Below are positions 1 through 7,522 of a DNA stretch of 63,642 nt, piece by piece. A program made the position numbers and the translations under genes. The stretch lies in NCBI GenBank assembly GCA_036172455.1, contig JAXKVY010000006.1:1-63642 (forward strand), read 5' to 3'. Every line of letters begins with the position of its first letter. Position 1 is the first letter of the stretch. Source of the DNA: Candidatus Izemoplasma sp. GTDB lineage: Bacteria > Bacillota_I > Bacilli_A > Izemoplasmatales > Izemoplasmataceae. The notes beneath the pieces were generated by a model, which had not been told where the DNA came from, searched no databases, and worked only from the letters and a program-made list of their open reading frames with translations.

Positions 1-45
1 CTTACCTCTATTATACCATTTATCAGTGCTTATCCCTAGTTTTAC

Positions 46-61
46 TTATCCACGTGGATAA
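46..61. promoter_or_regulatory. Palindrome of two head-to-head DnaA-box-like 9-mers
   Basis: The 16-base perfect palindrome TTATCCACGTGGATAA contains two overlapping copies of TTATCCACG, each one base away from the consensus DnaA box TTATCCACA. A weaker match, TTATCCCTA, lies at 30-38. The core CCACGTGG also resembles the centre of a Firmicutes parS site, but the outer bases do not fit. It sits between convergent terminators and is not in a gene. Binding by DnaA is an inference. Confidence 0.45.
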
Positions 62-76
62 CTTAAAACTCCCCAT

Positions 77-108
77 TAAAAAAGTACCTGATTTTCATCA
101 AGTACTTT
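77..108 (-). terminator. Intrinsic terminator for the 153-1001 gene
   Basis: Read on the minus strand, an AAAGTAC/GTACTTT stem extended by TGAT/ATCA closes a GAAA-type loop and is followed by a run of T. It lies about 45 bases beyond the stop of the minus-strand gene ending at 153. Confidence 0.75.
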
Positions 109-121
109 GTCAACAGTCTGA

Positions 122-150
122 GAGACTTAGAAATTCTAAGTCTCTTTTTC
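122..150 (+). terminator. Intrinsic terminator facing right
   Basis: The 11-base inverted repeat GAGACTTAGAA/TTCTAAGTCTC is followed on the plus strand by TTTTTC. The T run is only on this side, so it should end a plus-strand transcript that begins left of the window. Confidence 0.6.
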
Positions 151-152
151 GA

Positions 153-1001
153 TTAATCAATATTATAAGTTATGCTTTCAACTTGTAATGTAATATATGT
201 AAAGTCACCTGATTCATAATGCCAAATACCTTTCCCCGCCTTAGGTAAAGTCAAATCACCTACAGTATGATACGTAGATATTGGGGTAGACCAAGGCACA
301 TTTTCTTGCAATCCCTCGTCATCCAACACAAGCCGATCTTGACTAATAAAATTCACTAATTTACCCTCGTCATCAAATTGTAATTCTGCTGAAATAGTAA
401 TTTGATTGTGTGTAAAAATCGCTTGCACAGTACTATTATCAATTGTTTCCCATTGTATGTTGTCACGAATCAAAGTTTGTGGGGCAAACACAACCATATC
501 ATTAAAAAATGTTACTGTTTCAGCCTTTTGCATTATCTCTCCTGATTCATCGACAACTTTAAAGACATCAAAAAACTTAATTTTCATCGATGCATCATCA
601 TTATGATAATGATGTAACCCCGAGACTTTCATCCGGTTTAACCAAAGATCCATATAGAATAATCTAATGCCTTGGTTGATAAAACTCGTTTGTTCAGCTT
701 TGTAGGGTGAAAATTCTCCATCTTGTTTCATCTTCATTTCTCCTGTTAACTCAAGTTGAAAATTTGTTACATGTGGTGTTCCTACAACTCCGACATAATT
801 TAGGTAGTTTTTGACTAACGTAGGAAGATGTTCCAGATCCTCATCTGTGATGAGTTTTTGACTACCTTGTGTCTGATGCTCTAATCCCTCATTCAGCAAA
901 TCATGATAACGTCTTTTTGTTGTATTTAATAACGATAATATAACTATAGTTGTTAATGATGTGACAACTAATATAAGCAATATTTTATATACTATGCTCA
1001 T
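153..1001 (-). CDS. Membrane-anchored conserved protein (DUF6544-like)
   Basis: This 282-residue protein starts with one hydrophobic segment (about residues 5-25) and then a long soluble domain, so it is probably anchored with the domain outside. The pattern LPTLVKNYLNYVGVVG near residue 60, followed by a basic/aromatic stretch (LNRMKVSGLHHYH near 122) and a beta-rich C-terminus, resembles DUF6544-family proteins, from memory of that family; no enzymatic residues are recognised. The ATG overlaps the stop of the upstream MarR gene (ATGA) and has the strong ribosome site AAAGGAGAG, so the two genes are translationally coupled and the protein is likely under MarR control. Function unknown. Confidence 0.75.
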   Translation of the reverse strand: MSIVYKILLILVVTSLTTIVILSLLNTTKRRYHDLLNEGLEHQTQGSQKLITDEDLEHLPTLVKNYLNYVGVVGTPHVTNFQLELTGEMKMKQDGEFSPYKAEQTSFINQGIRLFYMDLWLNRMKVSGLHHYHNDDASMKIKFFDVFKVVDESGEIMQKAETVTFFNDMVVFAPQTLIRDNIQWETIDNSTVQAIFTHNQITISAELQFDDEGKLVNFISQDRLVLDDEGLQENVPWSTPISTYHTVGDLTLPKAGKGIWHYESGDFTYITLQVESITYNID

Positions 1002-1456
1002 GACTTCTCTCCTTTTTCTAGTGCATTAATATTGTTATTAATGTCTTGTAATAGTCTAATGAACTCTACCATTCTATCTTTAGAAATTCCAAAAAAGATA
1101 GATTGTAATAAAAGTGCATCATCCTTATCTCTATTTTGCCAATAACGCTTAGCTTTTTGACTAAGTTGGAGTAGTCTAAAACGTGAGTCATTAGGGTCTT
1201 TTTTAATTTTCAAAAAGCCATTCTTCTTCAATTTTAAAGCAATTTGTTTTACATTTTGATGACTTGTTCCAAAACGCTTAGATACCTGCGAGTAGTTTGG
1301 TACCTCATCAAAAGAATCTATAACAATCATTAAAAATAGCTGTTTAATCGTAAGATCATCATATTTTAATAATTGGTCAAATACTTTTTGCATCTTATTT
1401 GATAGTTGAAAAAAATATGCAATAGCATCTTTGTCTAAGTCTTGTTTATTATTCAT
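998..1456 (-). CDS. MarR-family transcriptional regulator
   Basis: A 152-residue protein with the winged-helix layout of MarR: dimer helix, LTIKQLFLMIVI, then a recognition region with QVSKRFGTSHQNVKQIALKLKKNGFLKIKKDPNDSR, in which the D-x-R wing motif typical of the family is visible. Length is usual (140-160). The ATG at 1456 follows AGGAGATGAG. Two copies of a perfect palindrome lie directly upstream (1478-1512), which suggests autoregulation. It forms a two-gene operon with the membrane-anchored protein at 153-1001. The ligand is unknown. Confidence 0.9.
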   Translation of the reverse strand: MNNKQDLDKDAIAYFFQLSNKMQKVFDQLLKYDDLTIKQLFLMIVIDSFDEVPNYSQVSKRFGTSHQNVKQIALKLKKNGFLKIKKDPNDSRFRLLQLSQKAKRYWQNRDKDDALLLQSIFFGISKDRMVEFIRLLQDINNNINALEKGEKS

Positions 1457-1477
1457 AAACTCATCTCCTATATATAT

Positions 1478-1512
1478 GTAATATATTACCTATATATTAT
1501 GTAATATATTAC
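1478..1512. promoter_or_regulatory. Twin operator palindromes upstream of the MarR gene
   Basis: GTAATATATTAC, a perfect 12-base palindrome, occurs at 1478-1489 and again at 1501-1512, 23 bases apart (about two helical turns). Both sit between the MarR start and the divergent small-protein gene at 1604. MarR dimers commonly bind such AT-rich dyads; that this regulator binds here is inferred. Confidence 0.6.
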
Positions 1513-1603
1513 ATATATACTGTTTTGTCAACTATGTTTGAATCTTTTTTTTGGTTTCATATGTCTTCGTGATATAATGATTTACAAAGAAGGAGTGATT
1601 TAT

Positions 1604-1831
1604 ATGTTTTCAAAGCGTCATATGACAGTTGTTGATTGGTGGATATTTTTCTTATTTATGGCTATACCACTTGTTAATATCGTTGTCTTTATCTTGCTAT
1701 TACTTTCATCTGGTACCAATAAGTCGCTAAAGAATTACTTGCTAGCTCTTATTCTTCCAATTCTTATAGTTATTGCATTATTCGCCACAGGCATTATGGG
1801 TCTTGGTATCTTTGGTGGCATGGGTGGATAA
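1604..1831 (+). CDS. Small two-helix membrane protein
   Basis: A 75-residue protein with two transmembrane segments (about 10-32 and 42-65) and a glycine-rich tail ending GIFGGMGG. The start is set by GAAGGAGTG seven bases ahead of the ATG at 1604; a longer in-frame reading would begin inside the promoter. A good promoter precedes it (TTGGTT at 1551, TATAAT at 1573-1578, spacer 16). It is divergent from the MarR gene and might share its operators. Family not recognised; function unknown. Confidence 0.7.
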   Translation: MFSKRHMTVVDWWIFFLFMAIPLVNIVVFILLLLSSGTNKSLKNYLLALILPILIVIALFATGIMGLGIFGGMGG

Positions 1832-2054
1832 ATGAATGCTTAACAATCATAGATCTCACATTGTATCTAGTCGTGATGAATTACTTATTTGGTAATATCG
1901 CGTTTATGATACATATGTGACATAGCTATGCTGTTCATTCTGTGTTAAAAACCATATCCTATTTGTTTTATACCCATCTAATTTCTTATTTACTTGTCAT
2001 GGACATCCGTCTTAAAGATGACATACTTAACCGAACACACTTGTATATCAAAAA

Positions 2055-2094
2055 TAAGAGATATAGCCTTTTTCGAAGGGCTATATCTCTTTTC
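2055..2094 (-). terminator. Terminator after manA, usable in both directions
   Basis: A 12-base stem (AGAGATATAGCC/GGCTATATCTCT) has T-rich flanks on both sides. It ends the minus-strand manA transcript and could also stop rightward transcription from the 1604-1831 gene. Confidence 0.75.
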
Positions 2095-2102
2095 TTATAG
2101 TA

Positions 2103-2921
2103 TTACAAATGGATAATGATACAATCCATAGGTCCAGATAACTTATAGACTGTTTTTGATGGAACAAAGTAACAATGGTGTTCTTTTACCGTGTCACTGT
2201 TCAGCTTTCCAGACCCTTCTGCGACATAAATAAATGTGCCTGTTTGATCACTTGTCGACTTGATCATTGCTGAGACTTTTATATGATTAAACTGGTAGTA
2301 CGGAGTTTTTTGATCTCTATAAACCGTTTTGTTGGGGACTTTGATTGATTCATATGCTTGTTTAGTATGAATCTTACGTTTGTGTCCTTGATATAATCTG
2401 TTATAATCATACACTCGATATGTTGTATCTGATGCTTGTTGTATTTCAAGTACAGAAGTCTTTTCACATATCGCATGCAATGTTCCTGGATATATCGTTA
2501 AGATATCATAAGGCTTAATAGAAATACGCTGAATAAGTCGGTCGTATGCCTGATTATTCATGAAGTCATTCAAGCTATGCTTGTTCTCAGCGTGATGTCC
2601 ATAAACAATTGTATCGTTGACTGTATTCTTTAATATTATCCAACTTTCAACTTTGCTATCATGACCATATTTATCCGCAATGTCTTTAGGTGGATGAACT
2701 TGTATACTCAGTTTATCATCCGCGATGATTTGTTTTATGATAATCGGGTAAGTTGGCTCAGACATATTCCCAAACAATGCATTATGCTCCCTATAGAATC
2801 TCTTAAACGAATAGATTCTTCCCTGATATACCACTTTAGATACTTTCTTTTTAAAATCAGATACAAACCACAGTTCTTTTCCCCAGAGTTTGTCTTCAAC
2901 ATACGGAATCATTTCAATCAT
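2103..2921 (-). CDS. manA: Mannose-6-phosphate isomerase, class I
   Basis: Type I phosphomannose isomerases interconvert mannose 6-phosphate and fructose 6-phosphate with a zinc ion in a cupin fold. Visible hallmarks are the N-terminal WGKELW, QVHPPKDIADKYG (zinc-binding Q-x-H), the ESWIIL glutamate, and PGTLHAI for the later histidine. The 272-residue length is short, as in many Firmicutes. The start chosen is the ATG at 2921, seven bases after AGGAGTG; the longer reading frame would run through a terminator-like hairpin. It follows the HPr gene and leads into the fructose 6-phosphate pool used by the neighbouring transaldolase and transketolase genes. Confidence 0.9.
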   Translation of the reverse strand: MIEMIPYVEDKLWGKELWFVSDFKKKVSKVVYQGRIYSFKRFYREHNALFGNMSEPTYPIIIKQIIADDKLSIQVHPPKDIADKYGHDSKVESWIILKNTVNDTIVYGHHAENKHSLNDFMNNQAYDRLIQRISIKPYDILTIYPGTLHAICEKTSVLEIQQASDTTYRVYDYNRLYQGHKRKIHTKQAYESIKVPNKTVYRDQKTPYYQFNHIKVSAMIKSTSDQTGTFIYVAEGSGKLNSDTVKEHHCYFVPSKTVYKLSGPMDCIIIHL

Positions 2922-2940
2922 TATTATCACTCCTAAAGAC

Positions 2941-2978
2941 GAAAAAGATGATGAAGTATGGAGGTGCTTCATCATCTT
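2941..2978 (-). terminator. Hairpin with T tract between HPr gene and manA
   Basis: A perfect 12-base stem (AAGATGATGAAG/CTTCATCATCTT) with a 10-base loop is followed on the minus strand by TTTTTC. It stands between the HPr gene stop and the manA ribosome site. It may end the upstream operon or act as a partial terminator that lowers manA expression. Confidence 0.7.
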
Positions 2979-3051
2979 AGGTACTGTCTTTACATACAAT
3001 AAATGGTAGGAATTATGCCAATAAAGACAGTTATATTTGTTAAGCTAACGC

Positions 3052-3318
3052 TTAATCAATAATGTCATGTTCCTTCAATACACTTGTTAATTCTTCTAAC
3101 AAGATTTCTTCACCATCACCAATGACTTCGATGTTAAACTCCGCATTATGTGGAATACCTAAGCTCATTAAAATCATAATGGATTTTAATGTTGATTTTT
3201 TATCCTTATAGACGATGTTTACATCACCATCAAACGTCATTGCTTTTTTGCACAAGATTGACGCAGGTCTTGCATGGAGACCAGCTTCATCTGTTACTTT
3301 GTATGTTTTTGTTACCAT
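3052..3318 (-). CDS. ptsH: HPr-family phosphocarrier protein
   Basis: HPr carries phosphate from enzyme I to PTS IIA domains. The active histidine is in GLHARPAS near residue 15, and the regulatory serine site is in STLKSIMILMSLGI, so HPr kinase/CcpA signalling is possible. The start used is the ATG at 3318, eight bases after AAGGAG; an upstream GTG would overlap the ribosome site. This gives 88 residues, the usual HPr length. It is the last gene before the hairpin in the transketolase/transaldolase block. It may be the general HPr or a dedicated copy; enzyme I is not in the window. Confidence 0.88.
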   Translation of the reverse strand: MVTKTYKVTDEAGLHARPASILCKKAMTFDGDVNIVYKDKKSTLKSIMILMSLGIPHNAEFNIEVIGDGEEILLEELTSVLKEHDIID

Positions 3319-3323
3319 ATCGG

Positions 3324-4001
3324 TCACTCCTTATAGATTGATGGTCCAACTTGACCAAAACGTTCAGTAAAATGTTGGGTGAATTGCTCAATACTATTAG
3401 ACGTTGTTTCAGTATTGACAAGATTATCAAATAACTCTGGTGAGACAGTCACACTGTCACATCCTTTTAATATTGATTCATTTATTTGATAAGTGCTTTT
3501 ATATGAAGCACCAATAATCTTCGTCTGATAACCATCTCGTTCAAAGATAGCATTAATATCGTTAATCACCGTGTTACCATCGATACCTGTCAATGAGGTT
3601 CGATTAACGTAGAAAGCTAGATACTCAGCTCCTGCCTTAGCTGCCATAATCCCTTGGTTAAGACTTGTAACTGCCGTTGCGGTAATCTTATATCCTGCTT
3701 TAGATAACTTATATATAGCTTTGATTCCATGATCTGAAACTGGAATCTTTAGATATAAGTCTGATTGTATTACTTTCTTTAACAGGTTAGCTTCTTTTAT
3801 CATATCTTCAAACGTCTCAGAGGTTAGTTGTATATGAAATTGTCTACCATCAAGTAACGTATCAAGGTTTTTTAGAATATCTAGATACGCCCCAGATTCT
3901 TTACTAATGATTGTTGGATTAGTCGTTATCCCATCAATTGGATAATATGATAATACCTGTTCAATTGCTTTTTTATCTGCCGTATCTAATAAATATTCCA
4001 T
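3324..4001 (-). CDS. Transaldolase-like / fructose-6-phosphate aldolase family
   Basis: A 225-residue TIM-barrel protein of the small transaldolase family (TalC/FSA). MEYLLDTADKKAIEQVL, GITTNPTII and the Schiff-base lysine in YLKIPVS near residue 85 are all visible, and the C-terminus keeps VSPEL. Members either transfer dihydroxyacetone units (transaldolase) or cleave fructose 6-phosphate; the sequence alone does not decide. It overlaps the transketolase C-terminal gene by one base and precedes HPr, so it belongs to a pentose-phosphate interconversion set fed by the PTS genes upstream. Confidence 0.88.
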   Translation of the reverse strand: MEYLLDTADKKAIEQVLSYYPIDGITTNPTIISKESGAYLDILKNLDTLLDGRQFHIQLTSETFEDMIKEANLLKKVIQSDLYLKIPVSDHGIKAIYKLSKAGYKITATAVTSLNQGIMAAKAGAEYLAFYVNRTSLTGIDGNTVINDINAIFERDGYQTKIIGASYKSTYQINESILKGCDSVTVSPELFDNLVNTETTSNSIEQFTQHFTERFGQVGPSIYKE

Positions 4002-4954
4002 TATAGATTCTCCTTTACCGCCTTAACAATATCTTGTGGTGTTAACTCGTACTCTTCTTCTAAGAAGTCTTGTGGACCTACTTGTCCAAAACGATCTTTA
4101 ACACCTAATCGTTTTACTTTAACAGGATGTGTTTCTAGAGCTTCTAATACGGCACTTCCTAATCCACCTATAATGTTATGATTGTCACAAGTTAAAATAA
4201 ATCCTGTTTTATCAGCATATTGTTCTAACAAGTCTTTATCAATAGGTTTGATTGTGAACATATCAATAACCGATACATTTATCCCTTCTTGCTCAAGTGT
4301 TTTACTTGCTTTAAGGGCACTTGCGACCATCATACCACTTGCAACAATTGTTGCGTCGATACCTTCTTTAAGGACAATACCCTTACCAATTTCAAACGTT
4401 GAACCTTCTTCATACACACCTAGTGTTTCTTTACGGACAATACGGATATAGCTTAACATGTTTTTATCGTTTAACTGTGTTAAAACATCTTCAAACATTA
4501 CAGGATCGGACATTTCCAAAACTGTCATGTTCGGTACAAGTCTCACTAGCCCTAAATCTTCAAACGGCATGTGAGTTCCCCCGTTATGACTTGCACTAAC
4601 CCCTGCATCACTACCAATGATTGTGGCGTTAAGATCACTGTATCCTAAACTGAGAAATAATTGATCGAAGGCACGACGTGTGGCAAATTGTGCAAAGGAA
4701 TGAATATATGGTTTCATACCACGGATATTTAATCCTGCAGCTACGCCCATCATATTCTGTTCCATGATTCCTATATTAATCGTACGCTCCGGAAATTTTT
4801 TTTGAAAACCACTTGTTTTAATAGACCCCATTAAATCTGCTTCTAAAAGTACTACACGGTCATCCTCTTTTGCTAATTTAACCATTGTATCATTATACGC
4901 AAGGCGCATTTCTTTTTTGGCTGGTTTAAACTCTTTTTTTAATTTGATACTCAT
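4001..4954 (-). CDS. Transketolase, C-terminal subunit
   Basis: This 317-residue protein holds the pyrimidine-binding and C-terminal domains of a split transketolase. Visible features are RTINIGIMEQNMMGVAAGL (catalytic glutamate in the E-Q-N region), DAGVSASHNGGTH and the C-terminal GGLGSAVLEAL and KRLGVKDRFGQVGP. With the N-terminal subunit encoded just upstream (four-base ATGA overlap) it forms the thiamine-diphosphate enzyme that moves two-carbon units between sugar phosphates. Split transketolases are common in Clostridia-like genomes and in sugar-specific operons. Confidence 0.93.
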   Translation of the reverse strand: MSIKLKKEFKPAKKEMRLAYNDTMVKLAKEDDRVVLLEADLMGSIKTSGFQKKFPERTINIGIMEQNMMGVAAGLNIRGMKPYIHSFAQFATRRAFDQLFLSLGYSDLNATIIGSDAGVSASHNGGTHMPFEDLGLVRLVPNMTVLEMSDPVMFEDVLTQLNDKNMLSYIRIVRKETLGVYEEGSTFEIGKGIVLKEGIDATIVASGMMVASALKASKTLEQEGINVSVIDMFTIKPIDKDLLEQYADKTGFILTCDNHNIIGGLGSAVLEALETHPVKVKRLGVKDRFGQVGPQDFLEEEYELTPQDIVKAVKENL

Positions 4955-5778
4955 GCGAGCTCACCTTCCCATTTGTTAGCTAAGTCTAATAATAAACGTT
5001 TCTGTTTGTCATCCATACGTACATGGTGGTTTGAGGTATCGCCTTCTAAGAAATCTACACCTTTAGCTTTAACGGTATCTAATACGATACAAGTTGGTAC
5101 ATTTTTCGTTTCTCTAGCCTCATTGAAAGCAGATTTTATAGCTGCTTCATCATGTCCATTAACACATAATGTATGCCAACCGAATGCCGCAATTTTACGT
5201 GTGATATCTCCTTGATCACAAATATCACGAGTATATCCATCAAGTTGCAATTTGTTCTCATCCACTAGTAATACAAAATTATCTAATTGATGATGGTTTG
5301 CAAACATGATAGCTTCATAAACTTGACCCTCATTCAGTTCACCGTCACCAACCATACAATATACACGGTTGTCTTTACCTTGAATTTTAAGTGCTTTTGC
5401 GATACCCGCCGCCGCACTAATACCTTGTCCTAATGATCCTGTCGTCATATCAACACCAGGTGTTTGATTTCGATCGGCGTGGCTTGGTAATTTTGTATGG
5501 GGTTCATTTAATGTTAATAATAACTGCTTATTAAAATATCCCTTTAATGCTAATGTACTATAGAGTGCAGGACCTGCATGCCCTTTTGATAAAACAAAAT
5601 AGTCACGCTCTTCCCACGAAGGATTCTTTGAATCAATATTCATTTCACCATTATACAGAACACTTAACGCCTCAACAATAGACATGCTTCCTCCTAGATG
5701 TCCAAACCCTCTTTTAACTAGCATTCGAATGATTTCAATTCGAACACGCTTTGCAAACTCTGTCATGTTATAACTCAC
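4951..5778 (-). CDS. Transketolase, N-terminal subunit
   Basis: A 275-residue protein carrying the thiamine-diphosphate binding half of transketolase: GHLGGSMS near residue 25, SKGHAGPALY, and GDGELNEGQVYEA, which is the GDG metal/diphosphate motif. Length fits the separate N-terminal subunit. It is co-translated with the C-terminal subunit at 4001-4954. A terminator-like hairpin separates it from the PTS IIC gene upstream, so expression may be partly independent of the transporter. Confidence 0.93.
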   Translation of the reverse strand: MSYNMTEFAKRVRIEIIRMLVKRGFGHLGGSMSIVEALSVLYNGEMNIDSKNPSWEERDYFVLSKGHAGPALYSTLALKGYFNKQLLLTLNEPHTKLPSHADRNQTPGVDMTTGSLGQGISAAAGIAKALKIQGKDNRVYCMVGDGELNEGQVYEAIMFANHHQLDNFVLLVDENKLQLDGYTRDICDQGDITRKIAAFGWHTLCVNGHDEAAIKSAFNEARETKNVPTCIVLDTVKAKGVDFLEGDTSNHHVRMDDKQKRLLLDLANKWEGELA

Positions 5779-5810
5779 CTCATATTATGTTAACTTGTTT
5801 TATGCAGATT

Positions 5811-5837
5811 AAAAGGGGAACGTGAATTCCCCTTTTT
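5811..5837 (-). terminator. Hairpin between PTS IIC gene and transketolase genes
   Basis: GGGGAA/TTCCCC stem with A/T runs on both sides gives a compact intrinsic terminator after the IIC stop. Because the next operon genes continue on the same strand, it may be partial. Confidence 0.75.
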
Positions 5838-5846
5838 ATGTTTAAA

Positions 5847-7202
5847 TTACTCCGGTGCTTCTGCTTTTTCAGGGACAACGTAATGATATACAATTGGAGC
5901 TGCAAATGCAACAGCAATAAAGACTAATACTGCCCATTTACCCCATAATGCAACATTACCTAAGACAATACCAGTACCGATAAAGTCAGCATCACTAAAT
6001 GTGGTGTTAGCAAATCCTAAATCTCCCAATACAGGCATTAATAATAATGGTAAGAATGTAATAACAACACCATTAACAAATGACCCAACGACAGCACCTC
6101 TACGTCCACCAGTTGCGTTACCAAATACACCAGCAGTAGCCCCAACAAAGAAGTGAGGGATAACACCAGGTAAGATAACTGTTCCGTTAAGCGCGATTAA
6201 AATTAACATACCAACGATTCCACCTAAGAATGAAACCAAGAAACCAATTAATACGGCGTTTGGCGCATAAGGGAATACGATTGGACAGTCAAGTGCAGGT
6301 TTTGATTCAGGTACGATTTTGTCCGCCCATCCTTTGAAGGCAGGAACGATCTCTGCGATAACCATACGCACACCGGCTAATACGATGTATACACCAGCAG
6401 CAAAGATTAACGCTTGAATAAATGCAAATACGATGTAGTTTTCACCAATACCTAATTCATCTGCAACGAATGCAGGTCCTGACATTAATGTTACGATTAA
6501 GAACATAACAAGCATTGTTAAACCAATAGCAACACTACTGTCACGTAAGAATCCTAGCCATTTAGGGAACTTCATTTCTTCTGTTGATTTAGAATCTTTA
6601 CCAACAATTTTCCCTACTTCTCCACTTAACCAGTAAGTAATGCTTGAGAAGTGTCCAAATCCGATTTCATCATTACCAACAATTTTCTTCATAGTAGGAT
6701 CTGCGATAGCTGGGAAGATAACCATTGTTAACCCTAGCGCCAATCCACCAAATAGGTAAAGTACGAATCCTTCTAAACCAGCAACTGTTAATACAACACC
6801 AATTAAGGCAGCCATATATAACGTATGATGACCAGTTAAGAAGATGTACTTCAGTCTACTGAAGCGTGCGATAACGATGTTGGCAATCATACCAATTACC
6901 ATGATAGCAGCTGTAGCAGTTGCATAATCATTTAATGCAAGTGATACAATTGCTTCATTATTTGGTACAACACCTTGTACACCGAATGCTTCTTGGAATA
7001 ACTGACCGAAATAGTCTAATGATCCGACTAAGATGCCAGCCCCTTGTTGAAGGATGATAAATCCAAGTACAGCTTTCAATGTTCCACGAATAACTTCGTG
7101 CGCTGCTTTTCTTTGTGCAATAAGACCAATTAATACAATGATTCCGATTAAGATCTGTGGTGCACTAAGCAAATCAGCAATAAATTTGATAATAGAACTC
7201 AT
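5847..7202 (-). CDS. ulaA: PTS IIC transport protein, ascorbate (UlaA/SgaT) family
   Basis: This 451-residue membrane protein has about eleven hydrophobic segments and family features such as LQQGAGILVGSLDYFG near residue 50, HHTLYMAALIG and FGNATGGRRGAVVGS. Ascorbate-type IIC proteins move the sugar across the membrane while it is phosphorylated through IIB. Start is the ATG after AAAGGAGAG. The IIB gene precedes it by 25 bases, and the IIA function appears to be supplied by the activator gene at 7523-9571. No lactonase or other ascorbate genes are nearby; the neighbours are transketolase and transaldolase, so the substrate may be a pentose or similar sugar rather than ascorbate. Confidence 0.88.
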   Translation of the reverse strand: MSSIIKFIADLLSAPQILIGIIVLIGLIAQRKAAHEVIRGTLKAVLGFIILQQGAGILVGSLDYFGQLFQEAFGVQGVVPNNEAIVSLALNDYATATAAIMVIGMIANIVIARFSRLKYIFLTGHHTLYMAALIGVVLTVAGLEGFVLYLFGGLALGLTMVIFPAIADPTMKKIVGNDEIGFGHFSSITYWLSGEVGKIVGKDSKSTEEMKFPKWLGFLRDSSVAIGLTMLVMFLIVTLMSGPAFVADELGIGENYIVFAFIQALIFAAGVYIVLAGVRMVIAEIVPAFKGWADKIVPESKPALDCPIVFPYAPNAVLIGFLVSFLGGIVGMLILIALNGTVILPGVIPHFFVGATAGVFGNATGGRRGAVVGSFVNGVVITFLPLLLMPVLGDLGFANTTFSDADFIGTGIVLGNVALWGKWAVLVFIAVAFAAPIVYHYVVPEKAEAPE

Positions 7203-7227
7203 GAAATAATCTCTCCTTTATATTTTT

Positions 7228-7521
7228 TTATTCTACTAATCCTTTGTCTTCAAGTAATGCTTCAAGTTTTTTACGTAATTCTTCCTTATCCATAATGTTG
7301 TTTAATGACAATGTTTCACCAAATTTTTTACAGTTATCTTCTAAGTCAGACCCGCATACAATTAAGTCTGCAACACCTGGCCAAGCACTTCCTAAATCCA
7401 TATGCTCAACATCAATTTCAGTTAAATCTAAATCCTTTAATACATCCTTTACATTCATTTCAACTAAGAAACTACTACCTAACCCACTTCCACAAATGCA
7501 TGCAATCTTATTAATTTTCAA
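7228..7521 (-). CDS. ulaB: PTS IIB component, ascorbate (SgaB/UlaB) type
   Basis: A 97-residue IIB with the phosphocysteine in CICGSGLGSSF near residue 8 and the LIVCGSDLEDN strand-loop downstream. The start is TTG at 7521, set by AAGGAGGAAG; no ATG is available near this ribosome site. The stop of the preceding activator gene is two bases upstream, so all three PTS genes are tightly linked. It would receive phosphate from the IIA domain of that activator or from an unlinked IIA and pass it to the incoming sugar. Confidence 0.88.
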   Translation of the reverse strand: MKINKIACICGSGLGSSFLVEMNVKDVLKDLDLTEIDVEHMDLGSAWPGVADLIVCGSDLEDNCKKFGETLSLNNIMDKEELRKKLEALLEDKGLVE

Positions 7522-7522
7522 A

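Noticed and set aside
2922-2999. Longer N-terminus for mannose-6-phosphate isomerase
   Set aside because: It would begin in the upstream hairpin and lacks a ribosome site; the ATG at 2921 has one and starts at the family N-terminus.
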